Positions 8,688 to 16,302 of a stretch of DNA of 17,354 nucleotides are shown in pieces; the stretch's first letter is position 1, and each line of letters opens with the position of its first letter. The DNA lies in the NCBI GenBank assembly GCA_033722295.1, contig JAWVZH010000052.1, forward strand, positions 1 through 17,354, in the 5' to 3' direction. Below the pieces are notes generated by a model, which was given only the letters and a program-made list of their open reading frames with translations, did no database searches and was not told the DNA's origin. Position numbers and translations under genes: made by a program. Source of the DNA: JAWVZH01 sp033722295. Lineage in GTDB: Bacteria > Bacteroidota > Bacteroidia > Chitinophagales > Saprospiraceae.

Positions 8688-10223
8688 ATGAAACTGCAAA
8701 AATTGAGTTTTTTTACTTTAAAGTTGTTCTCAGTATCACTATTGATGACAGCTGTCCTTTTTACTTCCTGTAACAAGGATGATGACGATGACGAACCGGC
8801 AGCTAATCCTGTAGCAAGCTTCCAGTACGTCATTGATCAGAACGATTTTCTGACTGTGAATTTCACCAACTTCTCGCAGAATGCGACAAGCTATGAGTGG
8901 GATTTTGGTGATGGAAATTCTTCAACTGAGGAAAATCCGACACACACCTACATGGAAGTCGGAGATTACACTGTTGTCTTGACGGCAACTAATTCCGATG
9001 GCGTTTCGGCTAATAAATCTGAGACTATAGCCATAACGGATCCTGATGCTGCATTCAAATTATTGACAGGTGATGTTTCCAAAACCTGGAAATTATTCAG
9101 GGAAGGCACGTCGATGTCATTAGGTCCGGATAAGGATAACCCTGCACTCTGGTGGTCTGGATTGACTAACGATGGAAGTCGCCCATGCCTTTATGAGCAT
9201 GAATTTACCTTCCACCTCGATGGAACGTACGAGTTTAACGACAATGGAATGTTCTGGGCAGAATTTGGAGTGTTCAATAACGAACCATCCGGATGTGATC
9301 AGAATATAACTCCAGAACAGTGTTTTGAGGCTACCCCAGCTAATATGTTCAATGCCTGTAACGAGGATGTATCGGCATGGTTGTCAGGTACACACCAGTT
9401 TACTTATGATGTATCTAATGGTGAACTTACTTTGACAGGTGACGGAGCCTGGATCGGTATTCCCAAATTGACTACTGATGGAGAATCCAGGGTCCCTGTT
9501 TCACAGGTAGCAACCAAGATCTCAATCGAGGAATTTGTAGGCTATGATGTTATGCTTGTTGAATTCGAGTATGACGGAGCTTACTGGCCGATCAGATATG
9601 CCAGTTATTCAGACCCAAGTCTGGAGCCAGAACTCGTGACGGAGAAGGATCCATTTGGTGAGGACTTTCCTGACATCTCACCTACTGAGTTATCTAACGC
9701 ATTTGAGTCAGCGACAAGTTTTGTTCTTCTCGATACTATCGTTCCTTCTGGATCAAACGTGGTATACGGTGTAGATGATCCTGCTGATCCGATGGGAACA
9801 AAAGTCGGCCAGTTCAATCGTACTGACGCTCAGTTCCAGGAATTGCAATTCCAAACCTCTCCTACCAAGAATGACATTAACTTCGAGAACCTGACGAAGG
9901 TTTCTGTTGATGTTTATTTCCCAAGTTCGAATGATTATTCCGGAGGATTGAATAAGATGGTAATCATTGGTCTTGCGGACGCAAGTGCTACCGAGCAGTG
10001 GTGGACCGATCACCAGCAATTTGAATTTGACGGTTCTGCACAGGCAGAGGATGAGTGGTTTACTGTGGAATTCCAGTTGGATAGCCCAAGTACAGTAGCT
10101 AATCCTGCTAATGGTGCCACTCCTTATGATAGAAATGATTACGATATGATCTTCCTCCAGATCGGAGGCGGGAATCATACCGATACAGGTACCTTTTTCG
10201 TTAGGAATCTGAGGTTTGAATAA
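8688..10223 (+). CDS. PKD-domain surface glycan-binding lipoprotein (SusE-position)
   Basis: Lipoprotein of 511 residues with no catalytic motif; a surface glycan-binding role is inferred from its position after the susD-type gene. Seen in sequence: a signal peptide with lipobox FTSC (Cys28) followed directly by NKDDDDDE, which matches the acidic lipoprotein export signal known to send Bacteroidota lipoproteins to the cell surface. A PKD domain spans about 41-118 with the hallmark WDFGDG at 71-76. A middle region (about 120-310) has a lipocalin-like or DUF-like start (KLLTGDVSKTWKL), many aromatics and four cysteines (167, 203, 212, 224). A C-terminal beta-sandwich region (about 325-511) resembles a carbohydrate-binding jelly roll (VSVDVYFPSS, FVRNLRFE). 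The gene starts 26 bases after the susD-type stop. I do not recognise the last two domains with certainty. Family knowledge: PKD-containing SusE-like proteins occur in laminarin loci of marine Bacteroidota. Confidence 0.8.
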   Translation: MKLQKLSFFTLKLFSVSLLMTAVLFTSCNKDDDDDEPAANPVASFQYVIDQNDFLTVNFTNFSQNATSYEWDFGDGNSSTEENPTHTYMEVGDYTVVLTATNSDGVSANKSETIAITDPDAAFKLLTGDVSKTWKLFREGTSMSLGPDKDNPALWWSGLTNDGSRPCLYEHEFTFHLDGTYEFNDNGMFWAEFGVFNNEPSGCDQNITPEQCFEATPANMFNACNEDVSAWLSGTHQFTYDVSNGELTLTGDGAWIGIPKLTTDGESRVPVSQVATKISIEEFVGYDVMLVEFEYDGAYWPIRYASYSDPSLEPELVTEKDPFGEDFPDISPTELSNAFESATSFVLLDTIVPSGSNVVYGVDDPADPMGTKVGQFNRTDAQFQELQFQTSPTKNDINFENLTKVSVDVYFPSSNDYSGGLNKMVIIGLADASATEQWWTDHQQFEFDGSAQAEDEWFTVEFQLDSPSTVANPANGATPYDRNDYDMIFLQIGGGNHTDTGTFFVRNLRFE

Positions 10224-10241
10224 AATCTATTAAAAATGAAT

Positions 10242-10273
10242 ATAGGTGTGTCCTTCGGGACACACCTATTTTT
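10242..10273 (+). terminator. Strong intrinsic terminator-like hairpin inside the operon
   Basis: A perfect 12-bp stem pairs 10242-10253 with 10258-10269, closed by the extra-stable C(UUCG)G tetraloop (10254-10257). The right arm runs into five T residues (10269-10273). It sits 18 bases after the PKD-lipoprotein stop, and the T tract ends immediately before the ATG of the GH16 gene at 10274. The structure fits a Rho-independent terminator or an mRNA 3'-end stabiliser for the susC-susD-PKD transcript. Downstream genes would then depend on read-through or on a promoter inside the PKD gene. Confidence 0.85.
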
Positions 10274-11455
10274 ATGCCAATGCGAGTTGTGATCACTTTC
10301 CATATTTTGTTTTTCCTTTTTTTGCTGAGTTGTAATGACCCGGTCGATACAGATGTAAGTTTACCTGAATTGACTGTAGAAGATATTGAGGTGAATGAAG
10401 GTGAGAATGAGAGGAATATCTTTGTCAGCCTTCGACTGGAACCCGAGAGTTCAGATATGTTGAGAGTAGAGCTGTCTACTGAAGATGGGACTGCCAGAGA
10501 GGGAGAAGATTATGAAGCTTTCGGCGGTACTATTGATATCGAAGAAGGTCGTTCATTATATTCAGTTGGGATCAGAATTCTGGGAGACGATGTTTTTGAG
10601 GAAAATGAAACATTCTTTTTGAATGTGATCTTTGCAGATGGAGCTAGGTTGGCCAAGTCAAGTGCCCGGATCACCATACTTAATGATGATAACCGCAATT
10701 CGGAAGTCGTTATACCTGAGAACGGATATACGACGCCAACTGAGTATCCGGGAATGGAGATGGTGTGGAATGATGAGTTCAATGAGATCGATAAGGACTA
10801 CTGGACATTCGAGATCGGACGTGGAAATAATGGATGGGGAAATCAGGAACTCCAATATTATACTGATGATAATGCCTTTATTAAGGACGGCCATCTTGTT
10901 GTCGAGGCGAGAAATGAAGTATTTGGAGGAAGCAACTACACTTCCAGCAGGATGATCACAAAGGATAAATTCGAATTCAAGTATGGTCGTGTGGATATAC
11001 GTGGTGTACTTCCGTATGGGCAGGGAATATGGCCCGCATTCTGGATGTTAGGTGCCAATATTTCGGAGGTCGGCTGGCCCAGGTGTGGTGAGATCGACAT
11101 CATGGAAATGATTGGAGGTCAAGGGCGAGAGAACGAAGTACATGGAACCGTTCACTGGGATGAAGGAGGGCATGCCTATACTGGTAAGTCCATTAAACTG
11201 CCACAAGGAATATTCAATGATGAGTTTCATGTTTTTTCGATCGTTTGGGATGAGAACTCCATAACATGGATGATGGATGATCAGCCTTATAATACTTTTG
11301 ACCTGAGTGCTCCGGCAAGGAATGAATTTCTGAATGAATTCTTCGTGATCTTCAATTTGGCTGTCGGTGGCCTGTGGCCAGGATATCCGGATCAATCGAC
11401 CCAGTTTCCACAACATCTGATCGTAGATTACATTCGTGTATTTCAGACTAACTGA
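10274..11455 (+). CDS. Calx-beta/GH16 endo-beta-1,3-glucanase (laminarinase-like) lipoprotein
   Basis: Retaining endo-glucanase of 393 residues expected to cut beta-1,3- or mixed beta-1,3/1,4-glucan. Seen in sequence: a signal peptide with lipobox FLLSC (Cys20); a Calx-beta domain at about 30-140 with the hallmark EDGTAREGEDYEAFGGTIDI and GDDVFEENETFFL motifs; then a GH16 catalytic domain at about 160-392. The catalytic core is GEIDIMEMIG, with nucleophile Glu273, assisting Asp275 and acid/base Glu278. This is the bacterial laminarinase (GH16_3-like) form of the motif. Other subfamily signatures are WNDEFN, NNGWGNQELQYYT, GQGIWPAFWMLG and VDYIRVF. No type IX secretion C-terminal domain is visible, so anchoring is through lipid, probably at the cell surface. 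ATG 10274 abuts the hairpin T tract; an in-frame ATG at 10280 (MRVV...) may be the real start because it is less masked. Substrate specificity (laminarin rather than lichenan, agar or porphyran) is inferred from subfamily motifs and the GH3 partner. Confidence 0.93.
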   Translation: MPMRVVITFHILFFLFLLSCNDPVDTDVSLPELTVEDIEVNEGENERNIFVSLRLEPESSDMLRVELSTEDGTAREGEDYEAFGGTIDIEEGRSLYSVGIRILGDDVFEENETFFLNVIFADGARLAKSSARITILNDDNRNSEVVIPENGYTTPTEYPGMEMVWNDEFNEIDKDYWTFEIGRGNNGWGNQELQYYTDDNAFIKDGHLVVEARNEVFGGSNYTSSRMITKDKFEFKYGRVDIRGVLPYGQGIWPAFWMLGANISEVGWPRCGEIDIMEMIGGQGRENEVHGTVHWDEGGHAYTGKSIKLPQGIFNDEFHVFSIVWDENSITWMMDDQPYNTFDLSAPARNEFLNEFFVIFNLAVGGLWPGYPDQSTQFPQHLIVDYIRVFQTN

Positions 11456-11519
11456 CCTTCAAACTTCAGAGTCCGAAAGCCTTGTAAGCTAAATATTATT
11501 AACCTCGAATCAAGATCGA

Positions 11520-13190
11520 ATGATTGCCAATGTCGACATTCTCATCATCGGGCTATACTTTGCCGCTATCTTTATTATAGCCTGGTGGGTGACCAGGGAA
11601 TCCAGGAAAGGTGAGGTTGCAGGCTTCGGTTCCAAAGATTATTTCCTGGGCGGAAAATCCCAGGGCTGGGTAGTGATCGGAGCCTCTCTCTTTGCTTCCA
11701 ATATCGGGTCGGAACATTTGGTAGGGCTTGCTGGTAGTGGTGCCCGAGGAGATATGCCGGCAGCACAATTCGAGTTACTCGCTTCCCTTATCCTCCTTAT
11801 TTTAGGATGGGTTTTTGTTCCCCTCTATCTGAAGAGTGGCGTATTTACCATGCCGGAATTTCTAGAAAAGAGATATTCCAAGTCTGCGAGGAACTACCTG
11901 GCTGTCATCTCGATCCTGGCTTATGTTTTTACCAAAATATCGATAACAATATTTGCGGGGGCCCTCGTTTTCGAAGTGTTGGGTGTCCCTTTTTGGACCG
12001 GTGCTACTATCGTAGTGATCGCCACCGGACTTTATACGGTTATGGGAGGGCTAAAAGCCGTTCTGTATACCGATCTCCTTCAAATGGTGATACTGCTGGT
12101 AGGCTCTGTGGCCATCACGACGTATGGCATTCTGGAGTTAGGGGGAGTAAGCTCCTTTATGGAGCAATTGACGATGTCGAGCACAGATGCAGGAAGTATT
12201 TCTCATTTGAATCTGTGGCGAAGTATGTCCGACCCTGACTTTCCCTGGACCGGAATTCTTTTTGGAGCTCCCATCCTTGGCGTATGGTACTGGTGTACGG
12301 ATCAGTATATAGTCCAAAGGGTGCTGGCGGCTAAGAATATTAGCGCTGCCCGAAAAGGAACCATAATGGGTGGTTTTCTGAAGGTCTTGCCTTTGTTCAT
12401 CTTTGTTCTGCCCGGTGTGGTTGCGTACGCCCTGTCGATGGCACCCAACGGAATGACATTGGAAGAATCCGATCAGGCCCTGCCTTTTATGATCACTCAA
12501 TTGTTACCTGGCGGTTTAAAAGGTTTGGTTCTTGCGGGACTTCTGGCGGCATTGATGAGTTCGCTTTCTTCTGTATTCAACAGTTGTGCGACGCTGATCA
12601 CCATGGATGTATTCAAGCAGTGGCGTCCTCAGACAAAAGACAAGGTTCTGGTACGTGTAGGACAATGGGCTACTGTCGTACTGGTCATTATCAGTTTGTT
12701 GTGGATACCCTTCATGCGCACGATGATGGAGGGCAGTGGTATATATACCTACCTTCAGTCGATACAAGCCTATATATCACCACCTATTGCTGCGGTATTC
12801 CTGTTTGGCGTTTTTGACAAGCGTATTACAGCCAAAGGTGCCCTGTCTGCATTATGGGGTGGATTTATTCTGGGTATCAGCAGGTTGGTCCTGGAGTTTC
12901 TTTCCAAGGAGGAGATCATCTCTGCGTTGTCAGGCCCGCTGGAATTCTTTGTGGGTACGAACTTCCTGCATTTTGCGCTCTTTTTGTTCATCATCTGTAC
13001 CATCATACTTTACGCGGTGAGTTTGTGGGAAAGGAGCGATTTCGAGCGTTATCCGGAGATGCTGTACAATTACGTCACTCTCAGGCAAATGCCGTCTACG
13101 AGATCGGATTTTATCATGAGCCTGGGACTTATTTTACTCATTATCATCGTGTGGGTGGTCTTCAGTCCATTGGGGGTCGCCGGTATGTAA
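11520..13190 (+). CDS. Sodium/sugar symporter, SGLT-type (SSS family)
   Basis: Inner-membrane Na+-coupled transporter of 556 residues, expected to bring the released monosaccharide (glucose) into the cytoplasm. Seen in sequence: about 14 hydrophobic helices, the first at about 5-24. The SGLT signature SLFASNIGSEHLVGLAGSGA at 57-76 includes a histidine (His66) at the place of the sugar-contacting His of animal SGLT1. A GVWYWCTDQYIVQR block follows, and then the serine-rich helix LAALMSSLSSVFNS (Ser347-Ser351) corresponding to the Na2 site. Length is normal for bacterial SGLT homologues. It begins 64 bases after the GH16 gene and ends 10 bases before GH3, so it belongs to the same transcription unit. 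Sodium coupling fits a marine or saline habitat, but that is inference. Another member sugar (galactose, xylose) is possible; the glucan enzymes on both sides favour glucose. Confidence 0.92.
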   Translation: MIANVDILIIGLYFAAIFIIAWWVTRESRKGEVAGFGSKDYFLGGKSQGWVVIGASLFASNIGSEHLVGLAGSGARGDMPAAQFELLASLILLILGWVFVPLYLKSGVFTMPEFLEKRYSKSARNYLAVISILAYVFTKISITIFAGALVFEVLGVPFWTGATIVVIATGLYTVMGGLKAVLYTDLLQMVILLVGSVAITTYGILELGGVSSFMEQLTMSSTDAGSISHLNLWRSMSDPDFPWTGILFGAPILGVWYWCTDQYIVQRVLAAKNISAARKGTIMGGFLKVLPLFIFVLPGVVAYALSMAPNGMTLEESDQALPFMITQLLPGGLKGLVLAGLLAALMSSLSSVFNSCATLITMDVFKQWRPQTKDKVLVRVGQWATVVLVIISLLWIPFMRTMMEGSGIYTYLQSIQAYISPPIAAVFLFGVFDKRITAKGALSALWGGFILGISRLVLEFLSKEEIISALSGPLEFFVGTNFLHFALFLFIICTIILYAVSLWERSDFERYPEMLYNYVTLRQMPSTRSDFIMSLGLILLIIIVWVVFSPLGVAGM

Positions 13191-13200
13191 AAACTATATT

Positions 13201-15486
13201 ATGGGATACATTAATTTGATAATATTCATCATGATCTTTGTCCTGGGCTGCTTTGGATCGGGACTTTCCGAGGTTGAGAAAGCTGAATCAGATAGGCAGA
13301 ATGAAGCTATTGAAGTGCGTATCGACTCCCTGCTTGCTCTTATGACGATCAAAGAAAAGTTGGGGCAGCTCAATTTTGTAGTCGGTGACCTATTCAATTC
13401 CGGTCCAACAGTCATGACTCGCGCGAGTGACAAATTTGACAGTATGATCAGGAGAGGTGAGATCACCGGTATTTTCAATATTCATGGTGCTGAATATATC
13501 GCTGAGCTTCAGAAATTGGCCGTGCAGGAATCGAGATTGGGTATACCTCTTTTGATAGGAGCTGACATAATCCATGGATTTAAAACGGTTATGCCCATAC
13601 CTTTGGGTGAGGCAGCAAGTTGGGACCTTGAAGCCATTGAAAGATCAGCGGTGCTTGCCGCCAGGGAGGCCAGTGCTGGAGGTATTAACTGGACATTTGC
13701 TCCGATGGTGGATCTCAGCAGAGATGCTCGTTGGGGACGGGTAGCTGAAGGAGCTGGAGAAGATCCCTATCTGGCATCCACTATTGCTGCTGCCAGGGTT
13801 AGAGGATTCCAGGGACAAGATATCGCATCAGACAGTACTTTAGCGGCCTGTGTGAAGCACTTTGCAGCTTACGGTGCACCTGTGGCCGGACGAGACTACA
13901 ATACCGTGGACATGTCTGAGGTACAGTTTCGCAATAACTACCTTCTTCCATATAAAGCGGGTATAAAAGCCGGGGCAGCTTCTGTCATGACGGCATTCAA
14001 TGAATTCAACGGGATACCTTGTACAGCCAACAACTGGTTGCTGCGGGAAATCCTGCGTGAGGAATGGGGATTCGATGGCGTGGTTGTCTCTGATTGGCAG
14101 TCCATTACGGAGATGATCGCACATGGATATTCGGAGAATGATCTTCATGCGGCCATACAGTCGATAAATGCGAGTTGCGATGTCGATATGATGGCGGATG
14201 CCTACCTCAAACTCGGAGAGGCCCTGGAGTCAGGGCAGATAGATGAGGCTGAGGTCAATCATGCGGTTAGGAGAGTATTAAGAATGAAATTCAATTTGGG
14301 GTTGTTCGAGGACCCGATGAGATATACATCTCCAAAGCGCGAGGAGAACAGGATACGCACAGAAGAAGCTCGAAGATTTGCCAGAGAAATAGCGGCCAAG
14401 AGCATCTGTTTGCTAAAAAACGAGAAGGATCTTCTGCCTCTCGATGATGGTGAATTTACCATAGCCCTTATCGGACCTTTTGCTTCAGATCGCGCTGAAC
14501 ATAATGGCACGTGGTCTTTCTTCGGCGAGCCACAAGATGTTGTCACCATTGAGGAGGGCGTCAAGCAGAAATTGAAAAAAGCAAAATTGCTGGTCGCGGA
14601 GGGAACAGATATGTATAAGTCTGATGAGAAGAAATTTCAGGAAGCCCTTGATATAGCAAGCAGATCAGATGTGATTGTAGCTTGCCTTGGCGAGGCAGCG
14701 GTTCAGAATGGTGAAGCAGGATCACGTGCGGACATAAGGATTCCACACCATCAACGAAAACTTTTGAAGGCACTTGATGAACTTGACAAGGATATCGTTC
14801 TGGTACTTACTCATGGCAGGCCTATAGAGCTGTCATGGGAATCACAGAATATAGAGGCCATCCTTGCTTCCTGGACCCTGGGTTCAGAAGCCGGTAACGC
14901 CATAGCCGATGTGCTTTTCGGTGATCATAATCCTTCTGGAAGATTACCAATGAGCTTTCCAAGGCATGTAGGTCAGGTACCTATATACTACAATGCAAAA
15001 ACGACGGGCAGGCCTTATGAAGGAAATTACGATGAAGCGCCTGAGGAACGCGTTTATCGGTCCAAATACCGTGATGTGAAAAATTCGCCTTTATATCCAT
15101 TCGGTTATGGCTTGAGCTATACTCAATTTGTCTATGGCGATTTGGAACTCTCATCAAAATCTCTTGCGGGGAGTGATTCATTGGTCGTTTCCGTGAATGT
15201 GAAGAACACAGGAGGATACGATGGGGAAGAGTGTGTTCAGCTCTATATACAGGATGTGGTCGCAAGTATTACCAGGCCGGCACGTGAGCTTAAAGCCTTC
15301 AAGAAAGTATGGCTTGAAAAGAATCAATCCAAAACCGTTTCATTTGCTCTTTCGAGTGAAGATCTGAAATACTTTCATCCTGACAATGGCTGGATCGCGG
15401 AACCGGGTCAATTCAAAGTGTATGTCGGTGAGAATAGCGAGACGAGCCTTACTGTGGATTTTTATTTTGAGTCTTACGCAGATTGA
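13201..15486 (+). CDS. GH3 beta-glucosidase (BglX-type) lipoprotein
   Basis: Exo-acting retaining beta-glucosidase of 761 residues that removes glucose from the non-reducing ends of imported oligosaccharides. Seen in sequence: a signal peptide with lipobox VLGC (Cys17); a GH3 N-terminal TIM barrel at about 36-370 with LGQLNFV, EGAGEDPYLAS, the KHFAAYG motif (Lys219-His220) and the catalytic nucleophile Asp298 in VVSDWQSI; an alpha/beta sandwich at about 390-600 containing GEAGSRADI and the NPSGRLPMSFPR block; the YPFGYGLSYTQF linker; and a fibronectin III-like C-terminal domain at about 650-755. Total length is close to that of BglX. The residues after Cys17 (FGSGLSEVEK) lack the acidic surface-export motif, so a periplasm-facing anchor is inferred. 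It is last in the locus, 10 bases after the symporter. Beta-1,3-glucosidase activity is inferred from the GH16 partner; cellobiose-type activity is also common in this family. Confidence 0.93.
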   Translation: MGYINLIIFIMIFVLGCFGSGLSEVEKAESDRQNEAIEVRIDSLLALMTIKEKLGQLNFVVGDLFNSGPTVMTRASDKFDSMIRRGEITGIFNIHGAEYIAELQKLAVQESRLGIPLLIGADIIHGFKTVMPIPLGEAASWDLEAIERSAVLAAREASAGGINWTFAPMVDLSRDARWGRVAEGAGEDPYLASTIAAARVRGFQGQDIASDSTLAACVKHFAAYGAPVAGRDYNTVDMSEVQFRNNYLLPYKAGIKAGAASVMTAFNEFNGIPCTANNWLLREILREEWGFDGVVVSDWQSITEMIAHGYSENDLHAAIQSINASCDVDMMADAYLKLGEALESGQIDEAEVNHAVRRVLRMKFNLGLFEDPMRYTSPKREENRIRTEEARRFAREIAAKSICLLKNEKDLLPLDDGEFTIALIGPFASDRAEHNGTWSFFGEPQDVVTIEEGVKQKLKKAKLLVAEGTDMYKSDEKKFQEALDIASRSDVIVACLGEAAVQNGEAGSRADIRIPHHQRKLLKALDELDKDIVLVLTHGRPIELSWESQNIEAILASWTLGSEAGNAIADVLFGDHNPSGRLPMSFPRHVGQVPIYYNAKTTGRPYEGNYDEAPEERVYRSKYRDVKNSPLYPFGYGLSYTQFVYGDLELSSKSLAGSDSLVVSVNVKNTGGYDGEECVQLYIQDVVASITRPARELKAFKKVWLEKNQSKTVSFALSSEDLKYFHPDNGWIAEPGQFKVYVGENSETSLTVDFYFESYAD

Positions 15487-15510
15487 GGTTATTGGACCGT
15501 TATCGAGAGG

Positions 15511-15532
15511 ATATTGGTGGGCTCAATATTTT
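15511..15532 (+). terminator. Weak terminator-like hairpin after GH3
   Basis: ATATTG (15511-15516) pairs with CAATAT (15524-15529) around a 7-base loop, followed by three T residues. It lies 25 bases after the GH3 stop and overlaps the last codons of the convergent methyltransferase gene. The stem is short and AT-rich, so the call is tentative; no better terminator is visible in this 36-base convergent gap. Confidence 0.3.
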
Positions 15533-16302
15533 CTAAAATAGTACCGATATCCGACCCACTCTTCCCCGGCAGCATGATTCGGGATTTTATCTACATACTT
15601 TAGATCCTGAGCCTCCAAAAAGTCGATGACGACATCCGATTTGATTCCTTGCATGGACATGGTCTTTGGTACTGGTCTCCCGAGCATTTGTCTTACCCCG
15701 GCTCCGATTGGTCCTATAGTGCGGTCGACCCATCTTTGAACTATGGAGTAAAGGTCATTTTTTGAAAAATGGCTGGGCAACTGGAATACAACCAAACCTC
15801 CGGGTTTGCAGACTCTCGAAAATTCAGATAGGTATTTTAAAATTAATGGTTTGGGGATATGCTGTAAGGTAATGTCAGAATATATAAGGTCATAAGCGTT
15901 GTTCTCGAAATGATCCAGATCTTCGCTTTGATTGAGGTAAAAATGAACGCCTTTGAGGTCGTGATGCTTCATTTTTGCTGATCCTATCATGCTAGGTGCC
16001 ACATCCACCCCATCAACCTGATCATAGAGGGTTCGTAATGCAACGGTCAACCTACCAAGTCCACAACCGAAATCGAGGGCCTTTCTTCCCCCTGGATTGA
16101 TATCCAGGCTTTCACATTCCGACCTGAATTCAGAGATGCTTCTTTGGCCTGTTTTGAAGAATAGATCCTCATCTACACCATCAGGATCTGCAAATCGCTC
16201 ATCCGTAAGAACGGCCCAATGCGGGGATTCCCGGCCAAGTTTATCCCAAATAGCCCCAACCTCGTGAAGCAATTGATTATGACTCTTACTCTTTTTTGTC
16301 AT
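15523..16302 (-). CDS. Class I SAM-dependent methyltransferase
   Basis: Cytoplasmic methyltransferase of 259 residues. Seen in sequence: Rossmann motif I ALDFGCGLGR at about 75-84; the acidic ribose-binding Asp100 in GVDVAPSM; the motif IV-like segment YDLIYSDITLQHIP at about 137-150; and CKPGGLVVFQLP as post-motif. An N-terminal segment (HWAVLTDERF, DEDLFFKTG) precedes the Rossmann core, a layout I associate with methyltransferases found in surface-glycan gene clusters. The acceptor substrate cannot be told from sequence. The ATG at 16302 is chosen because its bases overlap the TGA stop of the upstream gene (ATGA), a classic translational-coupling arrangement. An in-frame TTG at 16320 would add six residues but is less likely. 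It converges with the GH3 gene and is on the opposite strand, so it is not part of the glucan locus. Confidence 0.88.
   Translation of the reverse strand: MTKKSKSHNQLLHEVGAIWDKLGRESPHWAVLTDERFADPDGVDEDLFFKTGQRSISEFRSECESLDINPGGRKALDFGCGLGRLTVALRTLYDQVDGVDVAPSMIGSAKMKHHDLKGVHFYLNQSEDLDHFENNAYDLIYSDITLQHIPKPLILKYLSEFSRVCKPGGLVVFQLPSHFSKNDLYSIVQRWVDRTIGPIGAGVRQMLGRPVPKTMSMQGIKSDVVIDFLEAQDLKYVDKIPNHAAGEEWVGYRYYFRKY

Noticed and set aside
9753..10178. 141-codon open frame on the minus strand across the PKD lipoprotein gene
   Set aside because: Antisense shadow of a real gene with low-complexity, Ile/Leu-rich content and no recognisable motif.
11456..11519. Possible hairpin or promoter between GH16 and the symporter
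   Set aside because: Only short imperfect inverted pieces and no T tract or promoter pair; nothing supportable.
11807..12238. 143-codon open frame inside the symporter gene on the same strand
   Set aside because: Out-of-frame shadow of the well-supported SSS symporter; the translation is Cys/Arg-rich with no domain.
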